This document shows positions 1-12,329 of a DNA stretch of 64,000 bases, one piece after another. Numbering within the stretch: position 1 is the stretch's first letter; every line of letters begins with the position of its first letter. This DNA comes from Sphingorhabdus sp. EL138 (lineage in GTDB: Bacteria; Pseudomonadota; Alphaproteobacteria; Sphingomonadales; Sphingomonadaceae), in the NCBI RefSeq assembly GCF_945862485.1, contig NZ_CAMAYF010000005.1:62001-126000 (forward strand). Direction: 5' to 3'. The notes below the pieces were generated by a model, which was not told the DNA's origin, made no database searches, and worked only from the letters and a program-made list of their open reading frames with translations. The translations under genes were made by a program, and so were the position numbers.

Positions 1-1293
1 GATATCTTCGACCTCGTGGATCAACATCGAACAGACCGCGCCTTTCGACCAATAGGCGTGCCGGTTCCCCTCCACAGGCGCGTAATCGCGTAGCAAAGCG
101 GCAAATGCGGCTTCATATTCGCCGGGGGCGTCGCCCGCGTTCGCCTTGCCATGGCGATAGCGATAGAAAAATTGATCGATGGCGATTTTTTCCCGCGACA
201 TTGTGCGTTCGGCGGCTGCAACCAATTGCCTGTCGAGTTCCTCTCCGCGTGACGCCACGCCCAAGCGCCACAGAAAGCGCCGGATGACCGCTTGCTGATA
301 CAGGCCCGGAAAACGTTCCAGCGCGGCAATCAATGGCGGCGCATCTGACACCAAGCGCAGCGCCACTGCCAACTGTCCCAAGTTCCAATGCAGCGCTTCG
401 GCCTGTCTGCCAAAGGCGTAAAGACCCGTCTCGTCAAAATAGGCCGCGGTGAATTGCGGGTCCCAATATTCCGTAAAGCGCCACGGACCATAATCGAAGC
501 TCTCACCGGTGATATTGATATTGTCGGTGTTGAGCACGCCATGGACAAAGCCCGCGACCATATAGGATGCGGCAAGATCAGCGACCCGCTCTACCGCCAG
601 CCCAAGCAACTGGGCCGCAGGATTTTCCGAAGGGGCAACATCATAAAGCTGCGTTAGGCAGTAGGCGATGAGCTGCTGCATGAACTCGGCATTTCCCTCG
701 GCGGCTGCGCGTTGAAAACTGCCAATGCGGATATGGCTATGGCTCAACCGTACCATCACCGCCGACCGTGTGGGGGACGGTTCATCGCCGCGTATCAATT
801 CTTCGCCGGTTTCAATGATGGAAAATGTTTTGGAGGTGTTGACGCCCAAAGCCTCCAACATCTCCGTTGCCAATATTTCGCGCACCCCACCCTTAAGCGT
901 CAGGCGGCCATCGCCACGGCGGCTATACGGCGTGGTTCCCGATCCCTTGGTCGCGAGGTCAAGCAAGCGGCCGTCGCCATCGCGCATTTGCGCAAACAGG
1001 AAACCGCGACCATCGCCAATGTCCGGATTGTAGACGCGAAACTGGTGGCCATGATAACGCAAAGCCAGTGGTTCGGGCATATTGTCGGGTAGCGGTTCAA
1101 AGCGGCCAAAGTGGCGGACCCAAGCGGCGTCATTATAGTCCGCCAACCCCACTGTCGCCGCCCAACGATCATTACGAAAACGCAAGATCGTCTCCGGAAA
1201 ATGCGCAGGCCGGACAGCGTCACCAATTTTCGCGCCAAGACTGGCGATTTGTGGATCAGGGCGGTAGGGGGAAGGGAAAGGTTTCATATTCAT
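1..1293 (-). CDS. selO: Protein adenylyltransferase SelO (YdiU family), 3' end cut by window edge
   Basis: The reverse-strand frame is open from an ATG at 1293 to the window edge, giving 431 codons without a stop. The ORF track misses it because no stop lies inside the window. The family is a pseudokinase-fold enzyme that transfers AMP to protein hydroxyl side chains. Visible signatures are YHGHQF and NPDIGDGRGF near residues 75-95, LSHSHIRIGSFQ near residue 180, and GVLNTDNINI plus DYGPW, which hold the metal-binding Asp and Asn. The E. coli protein has about 478 residues, so most of this one is present. A second ATG lies at 1287. No good ribosome site precedes either ATG, because the end of an inverted-repeat element lies 2 nt upstream. 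Confidence 0.9.
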   Translation of the reverse strand, partial: MNMKPFPSPYRPDPQIASLGAKIGDAVRPAHFPETILRFRNDRWAATVGLADYNDAAWVRHFGRFEPLPDNMPEPLALRYHGHQFRVYNPDIGDGRGFLFAQMRDGDGRLLDLATKGSGTTPYSRRGDGRLTLKGGVREILATEMLEALGVNTSKTFSIIETGEELIRGDEPSPTRSAVMVRLSHSHIRIGSFQRAAAEGNAEFMQQLIAYCLTQLYDVAPSENPAAQLLGLAVERVADLAASYMVAGFVHGVLNTDNINITGESFDYGPWRFTEYWDPQFTAAYFDETGLYAFGRQAEALHWNLGQLAVALRLVSDAPPLIAALERFPGLYQQAVIRRFLWRLGVASRGEELDRQLVAAAERTMSREKIAIDQFFYRYRHGKANAGDAPGEYEAAFAALLRDYAPVEGNRHAYWSKGAVCSMLIHEVEDI

Positions 1294-1295
1294 CT

Positions 1296-1560
1296 AGGGT
1301 CAGGACTACTTAAATCCACCTTCGCGGTTTGAGGCCATACTGTTCAGTGCCAGGCGGTAAGCGCCGGACTTAGTGGTTCTAAGTCCAAGCTTGCCAACGT
1401 GGCAATGGACAAAATGGGTCAAATCCGAAGGACACCAAAATGGCTTCGATCTCAAAGCAAAATGCCCTTGCAGGCAGAATGACTGCCTGCGGCGGACATT
1501 TTACTTCGATATCTTTGCCATTTTGACGCCGCGAAGGTAGATTTAAGTGGTCCTGACCCT
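1296..1560. repeat. 265-bp MITE-like element with 32-bp terminal inverted repeats
   Basis: Arms at 1296-1327 and 1529-1560 match at 30 of 32 positions and begin AGGGTCAGGAC. The interior from about 1435 to 1530 is nearly identical, in reverse orientation, to the core of the element at 37883-38047. That core contains an 8-bp hairpin GCAGGCAG/CTGCCTGC. About 100 bp between the left arm and the core (about 1328-1428) is absent from the other copy and carries its own hairpin (GGACTTAG TGGTT CTAAGTCC). There is no coding capacity. The element fills the space between the divergent selO and glycosyltransferase genes. A non-autonomous transposon (MITE) is inferred from the structure. No clear target duplication is seen. 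Confidence 0.8.
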
Positions 1561-1595
1561 TACGCATCTGGGCGGTGCAAAAGGGAAAGGCAAGT

Positions 1596-2744
1596 ATGGC
1601 GGCGGTTCGCATCCTGCATTTGCATAGCAGCTTTGATTTAGGTGATGCGCAATCGCGCACGGTTCGTCTGATGAATCATTTTGGTAATCAAGCCGAACAT
1701 ACGGTTTTGTCGGCGGTTAGTGACGCCTTTGGCGCGGCGGACGCCTTAGATCGCCGCGTGAAGGTCAATTTCCCCAGAGACGCCGCACCTTCGCTCACCG
1801 GAATGCCGAGCATGGGCCGCTATCGCCGTTTGGCCGCTTATATGAAGAAATTTCACCTCGTGCTGAGTTACAATTTCGGCGCGATGGATGGCGTCATGGC
1901 GCATACCTTGTTCACGCGCGGTATGAAATTGCCGCCATTGATCCATCATGAGGACGGATTTGAGCAGGATGAAGTTGATAAGCTGAAATGGCACCGCAAT
2001 TGGTTCCGCACCATTGCGCTGCAACGGGCTGACGCCCTTGTTGTGCCCTCCAAAACGCTTGAACATATTGCGCGCACTGTCTGGCATCAGCCGCTGGAGA
2101 AAATCGCGCGCTTTCCCAATGGCATTGATACCGAACATTATAACCGCCGTCCGCAGCGTGGGTCTTTCCCGGGTTTTCAAAAGCGTGACGGCGAAATTGT
2201 CGTCGGTACGATTGCAGACCTGCGCAGCGTCAAGAATTTACCTCGGCTATTGCGTGCGGTCGCGGCGGCGGACGTGAATATCCGGCTTGCCATTGTGGGT
2301 GAAGGGCCAGACCGCGACGTCATCATGGCACAGGCCACGCGGCTTGGTATCGCGGACCGCGTCATGATGCCTGGATATTTGCGTGATCCCGCCCGTTATA
2401 TTCGGTTGTTCGACATTTTTGCGCTGTCGTCAGATAGCGAACAATATCCCGTTTCACTGGTTGAAGCGATGACCAGCGCGCTGCCGATTGTGTCCACGGA
2501 TGTGGGCGATGTCCGTAATATCGTATCGCGGGAGAACCGGCCATTTATCGTTGCACGTGATGATGAGGGCGCTTTGGCGTCGGCTATCGCTAGCTTGGCA
2601 AAAGATGCGGCACTTCGTGCAACATTGGCCACAGCAAACCGCATTTTGGCCTGTTCTCAATATGATGAGGACACGATGTTTGCACGCTATCGGCAGCTTT
2701 ATGGTTCTGCCATGAAACGTGCCGATTTTGCGCGACAAAGCTGA
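1596..2744 (+). CDS. Family 4 glycosyltransferase
   Basis: A retaining GT-B glycosyltransferase of 382 aa, probably transferring a sugar from a nucleotide-sugar donor to a cell-surface or lipid acceptor; the substrate cannot be told from the sequence. The C-terminal Rossmann domain has the GT4 pattern with the E-x7-E motif in SEQYPVSLVEAM near residues 281-289, followed by ALPIVSTDVGDV. The N-terminus MAAVRILHLHSSFDLGDAQ is the usual acceptor-domain opening. The ORF track begins at a GTG at 1575, but ATG 1596 is preceded by AAGGGAAAGG at good spacing and fits the fold better. It stands alone between the inverted-repeat element and the next gene. Confidence 0.82.
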   Translation: MAAVRILHLHSSFDLGDAQSRTVRLMNHFGNQAEHTVLSAVSDAFGAADALDRRVKVNFPRDAAPSLTGMPSMGRYRRLAAYMKKFHLVLSYNFGAMDGVMAHTLFTRGMKLPPLIHHEDGFEQDEVDKLKWHRNWFRTIALQRADALVVPSKTLEHIARTVWHQPLEKIARFPNGIDTEHYNRRPQRGSFPGFQKRDGEIVVGTIADLRSVKNLPRLLRAVAAADVNIRLAIVGEGPDRDVIMAQATRLGIADRVMMPGYLRDPARYIRLFDIFALSSDSEQYPVSLVEAMTSALPIVSTDVGDVRNIVSRENRPFIVARDDEGALASAIASLAKDAALRATLATANRILACSQYDEDTMFARYRQLYGSAMKRADFARQS

Positions 2745-2818
2745 ACATTTGCGATAGCGCCGACCACTAGAAGCGCGCTGTACAGTGCTTTAAACAAGAA
2801 TTTTTAGGGGTGGTATTT

Positions 2819-4222
2819 GTGTTCAAGGGTCTGAAACCCATTATCTATGGTGGCCGTGAAGTATGGCCATTGGTCGAAGGCGGCAAGGGCGTTGCGGCAA
2901 CCAATCATGCAAGTTCTGGCGCCTGGGCTGCGGCCGGCGGCATCGGTACAGTCTCTGCCGTAAATGCCGACAGCTATGACGAAAATGGCGACATGATCCC
3001 GCAAGTCTTCCTGGGTAAAACGCGTGCCGAACGGCATGAGGAACTTGTCGCATATGGCATTCGCGGCGGCATTGCGCAGGTAAAGCTTGCGCATGAAATA
3101 TCCAATGGGCGCGGCGCTATAAATATCAACGTGCTCTGGGAAATGGGCGGTGCACAGCGCATCTTGCATGGCATATTGGAAGCGACCAAGGGCATGGTGA
3201 CAGGCGTTACCTGCGGCGCAGGCATGCCATATAAGCTATCCGAAATCGCGGCGCAATATGGCGTCTATTATCTGCCGATCGTAAGCTCCGCCCGTGCCTT
3301 CCGCGCACTGTGGAAGCGTGCCTATCACAAGGTACCTGAATGGTTGGGTGCGGTGGTTTATGAAGACCCGTGGTTGGCCGGTGGTCACAATGGCCTGTCC
3401 AATGCCGAAGACCCGCGCAGCCCCGAAGACCCCTATCCCCGCGTGAAGGCTCTACGCGATGTCATGCGCGTTGAAGGCATTTCGGATGATGTGCCCATCG
3501 TCATGGCAGGCGGCGTTTGGTTCCTGCGCGACTGGAACAACTGGATTGATAACCCCGAACTGGCGCAGATTGCGTTCCAATTGGGCACACGTCCGCTTTT
3601 GACGCAAGAAAGCCCCATTCCAGCGGGTTGGAAAGACGCGCTTACGAAAATTCCAGAAGACGGCGTGCTGTTGCATCAATTTTCGCCCACGGGTTTTTAC
3701 TCTAGCGCGGTCATCAATCCTTTCCTGTTGGAGCTTCAGGCGCGTTCGGAACGTCAAATTTCGTTTGTGCAGGCCGCCGACGCGGAACACACGGCGCAAT
3801 TGGATGTGGGCGTGAAGGGTAAGAATTTCTGGGTTACCCAAGCCGACCTGATGAAGGCACGCGAATGGGATGCACGTGGGTTTACCGTTGCGCTAAAAAC
3901 GCCCGATAACTCGCTTGTGTTCGTGACGCCATCTTCAGGCGAGGTTATCCGGAAAGATCAAAAGGACTGCATGGGTTGTTTATCGCATTGCGGTTTTTCG
4001 TCGTGGAAAGATCATGACAATAATTCCACTGGCCGTCTGGCCGACCCGCGCAGCTTTTGCATTCAAAAGGCGCTTCAGAACATCGCACATGGCGCGCCGA
4101 TTGATGAAAATCTGATGTTCGCCGGACACAGCGCCTATCTGTTCGGAAAAGATCCCTTTTATTCGAACGGCTTTGTCCCGACGGTGCAGCAATTGATGGA
4201 TCGTATTCTTACGGGCGATTGA
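2819..4222 (+). CDS. Nitronate monooxygenase / 2-nitropropane dioxygenase-like flavoprotein
   Basis: A 467-aa TIM-barrel FMN protein of the NPD/nitronate monooxygenase family. The glycine-rich flavin and phosphate stretches are visible as GVTCGAGMPYKLSE (about residues 125-140) and IVMAGGVWF, and LGTRPLLTQESPIP follows. The C-terminus adds a cysteine cluster, CMGCLSHCGFSSW, and a fourth Cys in RSFCIQKALQ, which could bind a metal or an Fe-S cluster. Members oxidise alkyl nitronates, but many homologues have unassigned substrates. The ORF track starts at GTG 2810; GTG 2819 has AGGGGTGG about 5 nt upstream and is preferred. A strong hairpin follows the stop. Confidence 0.75.
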   Translation: MFKGLKPIIYGGREVWPLVEGGKGVAATNHASSGAWAAAGGIGTVSAVNADSYDENGDMIPQVFLGKTRAERHEELVAYGIRGGIAQVKLAHEISNGRGAININVLWEMGGAQRILHGILEATKGMVTGVTCGAGMPYKLSEIAAQYGVYYLPIVSSARAFRALWKRAYHKVPEWLGAVVYEDPWLAGGHNGLSNAEDPRSPEDPYPRVKALRDVMRVEGISDDVPIVMAGGVWFLRDWNNWIDNPELAQIAFQLGTRPLLTQESPIPAGWKDALTKIPEDGVLLHQFSPTGFYSSAVINPFLLELQARSERQISFVQAADAEHTAQLDVGVKGKNFWVTQADLMKAREWDARGFTVALKTPDNSLVFVTPSSGEVIRKDQKDCMGCLSHCGFSSWKDHDNNSTGRLADPRSFCIQKALQNIAHGAPIDENLMFAGHSAYLFGKDPFYSNGFVPTVQQLMDRILTGD

Positions 4223-4231
4223 TGCCATTTT

Positions 4232-4253
4232 CGGGCCTGATGCGTCAGGCCCG
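4232..4253 (+). terminator. Rho-independent-like terminator after the nitronate monooxygenase gene
   Basis: A perfect 9-bp stem, CGGGCCTGA/TCAGGCCCG with loop TGCG, starts 10 nt after the stop codon and is followed by a modest T-rich stretch. Confidence 0.75.
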
Positions 4254-4272
4254 TTGAAACTTTTGCGACTGC

Positions 4273-4293
4273 GGCGGGGCATCGCGCCCCGCC
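4273..4293 (-). terminator. Terminator after the ammonium transporter gene
   Basis: A perfect 8-bp GC stem, GGCGGGGC/GCCCCGCC, lies just past the minus-strand stop at 4301. Read on the minus strand it is followed by CGCAGTCGCAAAAG. It sits back to back with the terminator of the convergent gene. Confidence 0.7.
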
Positions 4294-4300
4294 ATTTCGA

Positions 4301-5611
4301 TCAATCCAGATCCCACGCTCTTTCGCCGTGGCTTGAAATGTCGAGCCCGTCGCGTTCCTGATCCTCGCTCACGCGCATGGGCAATACTGCCGACACCACA
4401 TAACCAATAACCACCGTCACCACGGCGGAATAGCCCGCGACTATGGCAACGCCCTTGAACTGCGCCCAAAGTTGCGATGCCATATTTGCGCCTTCGGCAT
4501 AGCCCGCGCCGCCCAAGGCCTCGCTCGCAAAAATGGCGAGCATCATGGAGCCCAATATGCCGCCGACGCCGTGCACAGCGAAAACGTCGAGTGAATCATC
4601 AATTTTCAGCGTGCCTTTGACAAGGCCCACAAACCAAAAGCATATGACTGCGGCCAATATACCCAGAATGATTGCTCCGCCCGGGCCAATCACGCCCGCC
4701 GCCGGCGTAATGGTCGCAAGTCCGGCAACCGCACCCGTCGCAAAGCCCACTGCGGTTGCCTTGCCAACCTTTATCCGTTCGATCAGCAACCAGACCAAGG
4801 CCGCTGCCGACGCACCGACATGGGTGTTGATGATGGCGCTCGCGGCAGCATCATTTGCCGCCAAGGCAGAGCCACCATTAAAGCCAAACCAGCCGACCCA
4901 TAATAATCCGGCCCCAGCGACTGTCAGAGCGGGGCTGTGCGGCAACATAAGCGTTCTGGGGAAGCCGATACGCTTGCCGAGCATAAGGGCTACGACGAGC
5001 GCGGAAACGCCTGCAGTGGTATGCACGACAATGCCGCCGGCAAAATCGATAACGCCTTGATCGGCCAGAAATCCGCCACCCCAAACCCAGCGGGTGACTG
5101 GAACATAGACCAAAAGCGACCATAAGGCGCTGAATGCGACCACCCAGCCAAAGCGCGCGCGCTCGATCCAAGCGCCGACGATTAGAGCAGGGGTGATGAT
5201 CGCAAAGGTCATCTGGAACAAAGCAAAGGCGAACTCGCCGGTTGTCTGCCCCTCCCTAATGGACGCCAGCAGTCCGTTAAACATGACGTTTTCAAAAGAG
5301 CCGATGAAGCCGTTGCCATTGACGGAAAAGGCGAGGCTATAGCCAATCACGATCCAAATGACCGAAGCCAAAGCGGCCACTGCGCCGCATTGGACCAACA
5401 CGGAAAGGAAGTTCTTGGCGCGGACCAGCCCGCCGTAAAACAACGCTAACCCGGGCAAGGTCATCATCAACACTAACGCCGAAGCAGTCAAAATCCATGC
5501 GCTGTCGCCGCTATTGGCTTCAGGCAATGCGGCAGCGGCATTTTGCGCAAATGCAGGTGCGGCGGCCAAAGTGCTTATGAGCAGCGCTGGCAGTATAGTC
5601 TTCGAAATCAT
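4301..5611 (-). CDS. amt: Ammonium transporter, Amt family
   Basis: A 436-aa inner-membrane ammonium channel. An N-terminal signal-like segment (ILPALLISTLAAAPAFAQ) precedes the usual 11 membrane helices. The twin-histidine pore residues are visible in GGIVVHTTAGVSAL and FAVHGVGGILGSM, and the conserved Asp in VIDFAGG. The ORF track extends to 5662, but ATG 5611 is preceded by GGGGGGC at good spacing and gives a normal signal peptide. No glnK gene adjoins it, although amt is often paired with a PII gene, so nitrogen regulation is probably exerted from elsewhere. A terminator follows directly. Confidence 0.93.
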   Translation of the reverse strand: MISKTILPALLISTLAAAPAFAQNAAAALPEANSGDSAWILTASALVLMMTLPGLALFYGGLVRAKNFLSVLVQCGAVAALASVIWIVIGYSLAFSVNGNGFIGSFENVMFNGLLASIREGQTTGEFAFALFQMTFAIITPALIVGAWIERARFGWVVAFSALWSLLVYVPVTRWVWGGGFLADQGVIDFAGGIVVHTTAGVSALVVALMLGKRIGFPRTLMLPHSPALTVAGAGLLWVGWFGFNGGSALAANDAAASAIINTHVGASAAALVWLLIERIKVGKATAVGFATGAVAGLATITPAAGVIGPGGAIILGILAAVICFWFVGLVKGTLKIDDSLDVFAVHGVGGILGSMMLAIFASEALGGAGYAEGANMASQLWAQFKGVAIVAGYSAVVTVVIGYVVSAVLPMRVSEDQERDGLDISSHGERAWDLD

Positions 5612-5713
5612 GTTCGTGTAGCCCCCCGGTTCGGAACCAGTCTCTAGGCGTGCAAAACCCAAGGCTCAATGCACAAAATTGCGGTCAACGTGCCACAATG
5701 AATACAATATTGC

Positions 5714-6712
5714 TTATTGCCAGCCTTCAAGGACTTGATCTGGCGGTCTGTGGCCGTCCGCCCACATACGGATGTTGGTAATCACGCGTTCGCCCGACGC
5801 TTCTCTGCCCTCAAAGGTCGCGCTGCCCAGATGGGGGAGCAACACAACATTGGGGATATTGAACAACCGCGAATCCACTGCGGGTTCATGCGTATAGACA
5901 TCCAATCCGGCGCCAGCGATGCGGCCCGTTTCCAGGGCATCAATCAACGCGTCCTCGTCGATCAACTCCCCGCGCGAACTGTTGATGATATAGGCGTCCG
6001 CTTTCATCTGCGCGATGCGGTTGGCGTTGATGATCTTGTCGGTTTCTGCGGTTAAGGGGCAATGCAGGCTGATAATGTCCGACCGCGCCATGAGCCTGTC
6101 AATGTCGGGCTCAAAGATGATGCCCAATTCATCTTCGACACTGGCGGGCAGGCGGTGGCGTTTGTTGTAGATGATGTTGAGGCCAAAGGCCTTAGCGCGC
6201 ATCGCCACGGCCTCACCAATACGGCCAAGACCGATGATGCCCAATGTCTTGCCGCCAATCCGGTGGCCCAGCATACCTGTTGGGCTCCAGCCGCGCCATT
6301 CGCCGTTACGCATGACACGCTGCCCCTCACCCAGACGGCGGGGAACGTTGAGGATCAGCGCCATCGTTAAGTCTGCGGTATCGTCGGTGAACACCCCGGG
6401 GGTGTTGGTGACCATGATGCCCTTTGCCTTTGCGGCGGCCAGATCGATATGGTTAACCCCTGCGCCATAGCTCGCGATGAGCTTGAGCCGGGGCGGGGCG
6501 GCTGCGATGATCTCTGCATCGATATTGTCTGTGACCGTTGGCACAAGCACGTCGCAATCGGCCATGGCAGCGACCAAAGCGTCACGGCTTAGTGGGGTGT
6601 CGTCGGCATTGAAGCGTGCGTCAAACAACTCCGTCATGCGTTTTTCAACCGCAGGTAGCAAACTGCGTGTAACGTGGATGGACGGACGTTCGATGCGGCT
6701 AAGTTCTGGCAT
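5714..6712 (-). CDS. D-isomer-specific 2-hydroxyacid dehydrogenase (glyoxylate/hydroxypyruvate reductase type)
   Basis: A 332-aa NAD(P)H-dependent reductase that interconverts 2-oxoacids and D-2-hydroxyacids. The nucleotide-binding motif is GIIGLGRIG near residue 160. The catalytic triad appears as Arg in INSSRGELID, Glu in YTHEPAV and His in LLPHLGSAT. The sequence resembles glyoxylate reductase and hydroxypyruvate reductase more than D-lactate or phosphoglycerate dehydrogenase, since there is no ACT domain. Exact substrate is uncertain. It is divergent from the following SH3-domain gene, with both promoters in the short gap. Confidence 0.87.
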   Translation of the reverse strand: MPELSRIERPSIHVTRSLLPAVEKRMTELFDARFNADDTPLSRDALVAAMADCDVLVPTVTDNIDAEIIAAAPPRLKLIASYGAGVNHIDLAAAKAKGIMVTNTPGVFTDDTADLTMALILNVPRRLGEGQRVMRNGEWRGWSPTGMLGHRIGGKTLGIIGLGRIGEAVAMRAKAFGLNIIYNKRHRLPASVEDELGIIFEPDIDRLMARSDIISLHCPLTAETDKIINANRIAQMKADAYIINSSRGELIDEDALIDALETGRIAGAGLDVYTHEPAVDSRLFNIPNVVLLPHLGSATFEGREASGERVITNIRMWADGHRPPDQVLEGWQ

Positions 6713-6786
6713 AGGCTGACTAAAGCGGAATTCGCGGCTAGGTCAAGACAGGATGGTTGCGCTCGTCGCAACGCTTGCCGTATAAG

Positions 6787-7293
6787 ATGAAAACGATGGT
6801 AAAAAATATGGTAAATCAGAACAGATCGATCGTGCGGTATGGCGCAGTGGCGCTTGCGCTTTTGGGGGCGGCGTCTGCCGCTGGACAGACGCAGCGTAAA
6901 CCGCCTTATTGGGCATCTATTGAGAAGCCTGAAGCTCGGATGCGCACGGGACCCAGCACGGAATTTTCTGTTACATGGATTTACAAAAGGCAAAATTTGC
7001 CAGTGAAGGTTGTCGCGGTTCACAGCGTCTGGCGCAAGGTTCAAGACCCCGATGGCGACCAAGGCTGGCTGCACGTTCGGTTACTTAGCCCAGAGCGGAC
7101 CGCCATCGTTATTGGTAAAGACATTGGTGCGTTGCGGGACTCACCGCAAGTCAGCGCGCATATTTCATGGCGCGTTGAACCCGGCGTTGTCGGAACCATT
7201 GATGAATGCGAAAAGGGATATTGCCGTTTTGAAACCGAAGGTCGGTACGGCTATATCGAAACGTCCCGTATTTGGGGCGATGAGGCGCTGTAA
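6787..7293 (+). CDS. Exported SH3-domain protein
   Basis: A 168-aa protein with a basic N-terminus and hydrophobic signal segment (YGAVALALLGAASAAGQ), so it is probably periplasmic. The mature part looks like bacterial SH3-like repeats: ARMRTGPSTEFSVTWIY with VWRKVQDPDGDQGWLHVRLL, then a second, weaker unit ending GYIETSRIWG. Such proteins often bind cell-wall peptides, but the ligand here is unknown. The ORF track starts at TTG 6757; ATG 6787 gives a conventional signal peptide, and ATG 6808 is an alternative. It converges on the ATP synthase operon. Confidence 0.7.
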   Translation: MKTMVKNMVNQNRSIVRYGAVALALLGAASAAGQTQRKPPYWASIEKPEARMRTGPSTEFSVTWIYKRQNLPVKVVAVHSVWRKVQDPDGDQGWLHVRLLSPERTAIVIGKDIGALRDSPQVSAHISWRVEPGVVGTIDECEKGYCRFETEGRYGYIETSRIWGDEAL

Positions 7294-7311
7294 ATACGCG
7301 CTACAAACGCC

Positions 7312-7327
7312 CGAAGCTTAAGCTTCG
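7312..7327. other. 16-nt perfect palindrome over the atpC stop codon
   Basis: CGAAGCTTAAGCTTCG is a perfect self-complementary sequence that includes the atpC stop. It has no loop, so it is a weak terminator candidate between the convergent SH3 gene and the atp operon. Confidence 0.35.
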
Positions 7328-7578
7328 ACGCGTTCTGCCAGCACTGTTAGGCCGTTTGCGTTCACTTCTGCAAAACCACCTGCGATCATCAGGCGCTCCG
7401 GCGTTGCGCCTTGCGTCTTGTAAATCTCAAGCGCCGCATCGTTGCGCAGCGTGCTCATCATCGGGCTATGGCCCTCTAACACGCCGAAATCGCCCTCAGT
7501 ACCCGGAACGACGACCATATAGACGTCGTCCGAGCGATAGAGCTTCTCAGGGGTTACGAGTTCGAAGTGGAGAGGCAT
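7318..7578 (-). CDS. atpC: ATP synthase F1 epsilon subunit (short form)
   Basis: The epsilon subunit of the F1 central stalk, 86 aa, with the conserved opening [20 protein letters not shown] and [15 protein letters not shown]. Only the N-terminal beta-sandwich is present. The C-terminal helical hairpin found in the roughly 139-aa E. coli protein, which can inhibit ATP hydrolysis, is missing, as in a number of alphaproteobacteria. It is last in the operon, 6 nt after atpD. Confidence 0.93.
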   Translation of the reverse strand: MPLHFELVTPEKLYRSDDVYMVVVPGTEGDFGVLEGHSPMMSTLRNDAALEIYKTQGATPERLMIAGGFAEVNANGLTVLAERVEA

Positions 7579-7584
7579 AATGGC

Positions 7585-9180
<1,596 letters not shown>

Positions 9181-10062
9181 TTAAAGCGCTTCTGCGCCTG
9201 CGATAATTTCGATAAGTTCAGTGGTAATCGCTGCCTGACGCGTGCGGTTATATTGAATGGTCAGCTTGTTGATCATGTCACCCGCGTTGCGCGTTGCATT
9301 GTCCATAGCTGTCATTTTTGAACCTTGCTCCGATGCCGCATTTTCGCGGTTCGCGCGCAGCAACTGAACGGCGACATTGCGTGGCAGCAATTCGGCGAGA
9401 ATTTCTTCCTCGTCGGGTTCATATTCTACCGTGGCGGACAGGCCAGCCGCGTCGCCTTCACCAGCGGTTACCGCGACGGGCATCAATTGAATCTGCGTTG
9501 GTTCTTGCGTCAGCACGGTCACAAATTTGCTGAAGAACAGATGCGCGACGTCAAATTCGCCAGCTTCAAAACGCGCGGTCAGATCTTCGCCCCATGCTTG
9601 CACATCAGCAAAGCTGAGCTTGCCCAGATCGCCGGGTTCGATGCTGTGGATGATATCGCCACGAAAAGTCCGGCTGAGCTGATCGCGGCCCTTTTTCCCG
9701 ATGGTGTAGAATTTGACGGTCTTGCCTTCAGCCTTCAAAGCTTCTGCCTGACGGCGGGCGAGGCGGACGATGTTGGTGTTGAATGCACCGGCAAGGCCCT
9801 TGTCACTGGTTGCGACAACGAACAAATGCACGTCGTTTTTGCCAGAGCCCGCAAGCAGCTTTGGCGATTGCGGGCCAACAGATACCTTGGACGCGATGCT
9901 CGACACCACTGCCTCAAGCCGCTCGGCATAAGGACGTGATGCTTCTGCTGCTTCGGTCGCCCGGCGCAGCTTCGCAGCGGCGACCATTTTCATCGCCTTG
10001 GTGATCTTCTGGGTCGATTTGACCGAGTTGATCCGCATTTTGAGGGCCTTAAGAGACGCCAT
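9181..10062 (-). CDS. atpG: ATP synthase F1 gamma subunit
   Basis: The rotor gamma subunit of F1, 293 aa, a normal length. The ends are characteristic: N-terminal LKALKMRINSVKSTQKITKAMKMVAAAKLR and C-terminal MTAMDNATRNAGDMINKLTIQYNRTRQAAITTELIEIIAGAEAL form the coiled-coil shaft. DKGLAGAFNTNI marks the Rossmann-like domain. It lies between atpA and atpD in the usual order. The gap upstream to atpA is 84 nt and holds a REP-like palindrome. Confidence 0.95.
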   Translation of the reverse strand: MASLKALKMRINSVKSTQKITKAMKMVAAAKLRRATEAAEASRPYAERLEAVVSSIASKVSVGPQSPKLLAGSGKNDVHLFVVATSDKGLAGAFNTNIVRLARRQAEALKAEGKTVKFYTIGKKGRDQLSRTFRGDIIHSIEPGDLGKLSFADVQAWGEDLTARFEAGEFDVAHLFFSKFVTVLTQEPTQIQLMPVAVTAGEGDAAGLSATVEYEPDEEEILAELLPRNVAVQLLRANRENAASEQGSKMTAMDNATRNAGDMINKLTIQYNRTRQAAITTELIEIIAGAEAL

Positions 10063-10081
10063 CTATTCTTCCCTTTGCCGT

Positions 10082-10138
10082 CACCCTGAACTTGTTTCAG
10101 GGTCTTCACTAAGATGCTGAAACAAGTTCAGCATGACG
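10082..10138. repeat. REP-like double palindrome between atpA and atpG
   Basis: Two hairpins in tandem: CCCTGAA CTTGT TTCAGGG and ATGCTGAA ACAAG TTCAGCAT. The second is the inverted relative of the first. The same motif recurs at 27392-27412. It sits inside the atp operon and could form a structure in the mRNA between atpA and atpG. Confidence 0.8.
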
Positions 10139-10146
10139 GGTGATTG

Positions 10147-12251
<2,105 letters not shown>

Positions 12252-12329
12252 GCGTCGAATTCCTAAAATGTGAGACTGAAAAAACTTGGCGAGCGCACCG
12301 AAGGGTTGCCCCTTGTTGACGTCGCGCTG

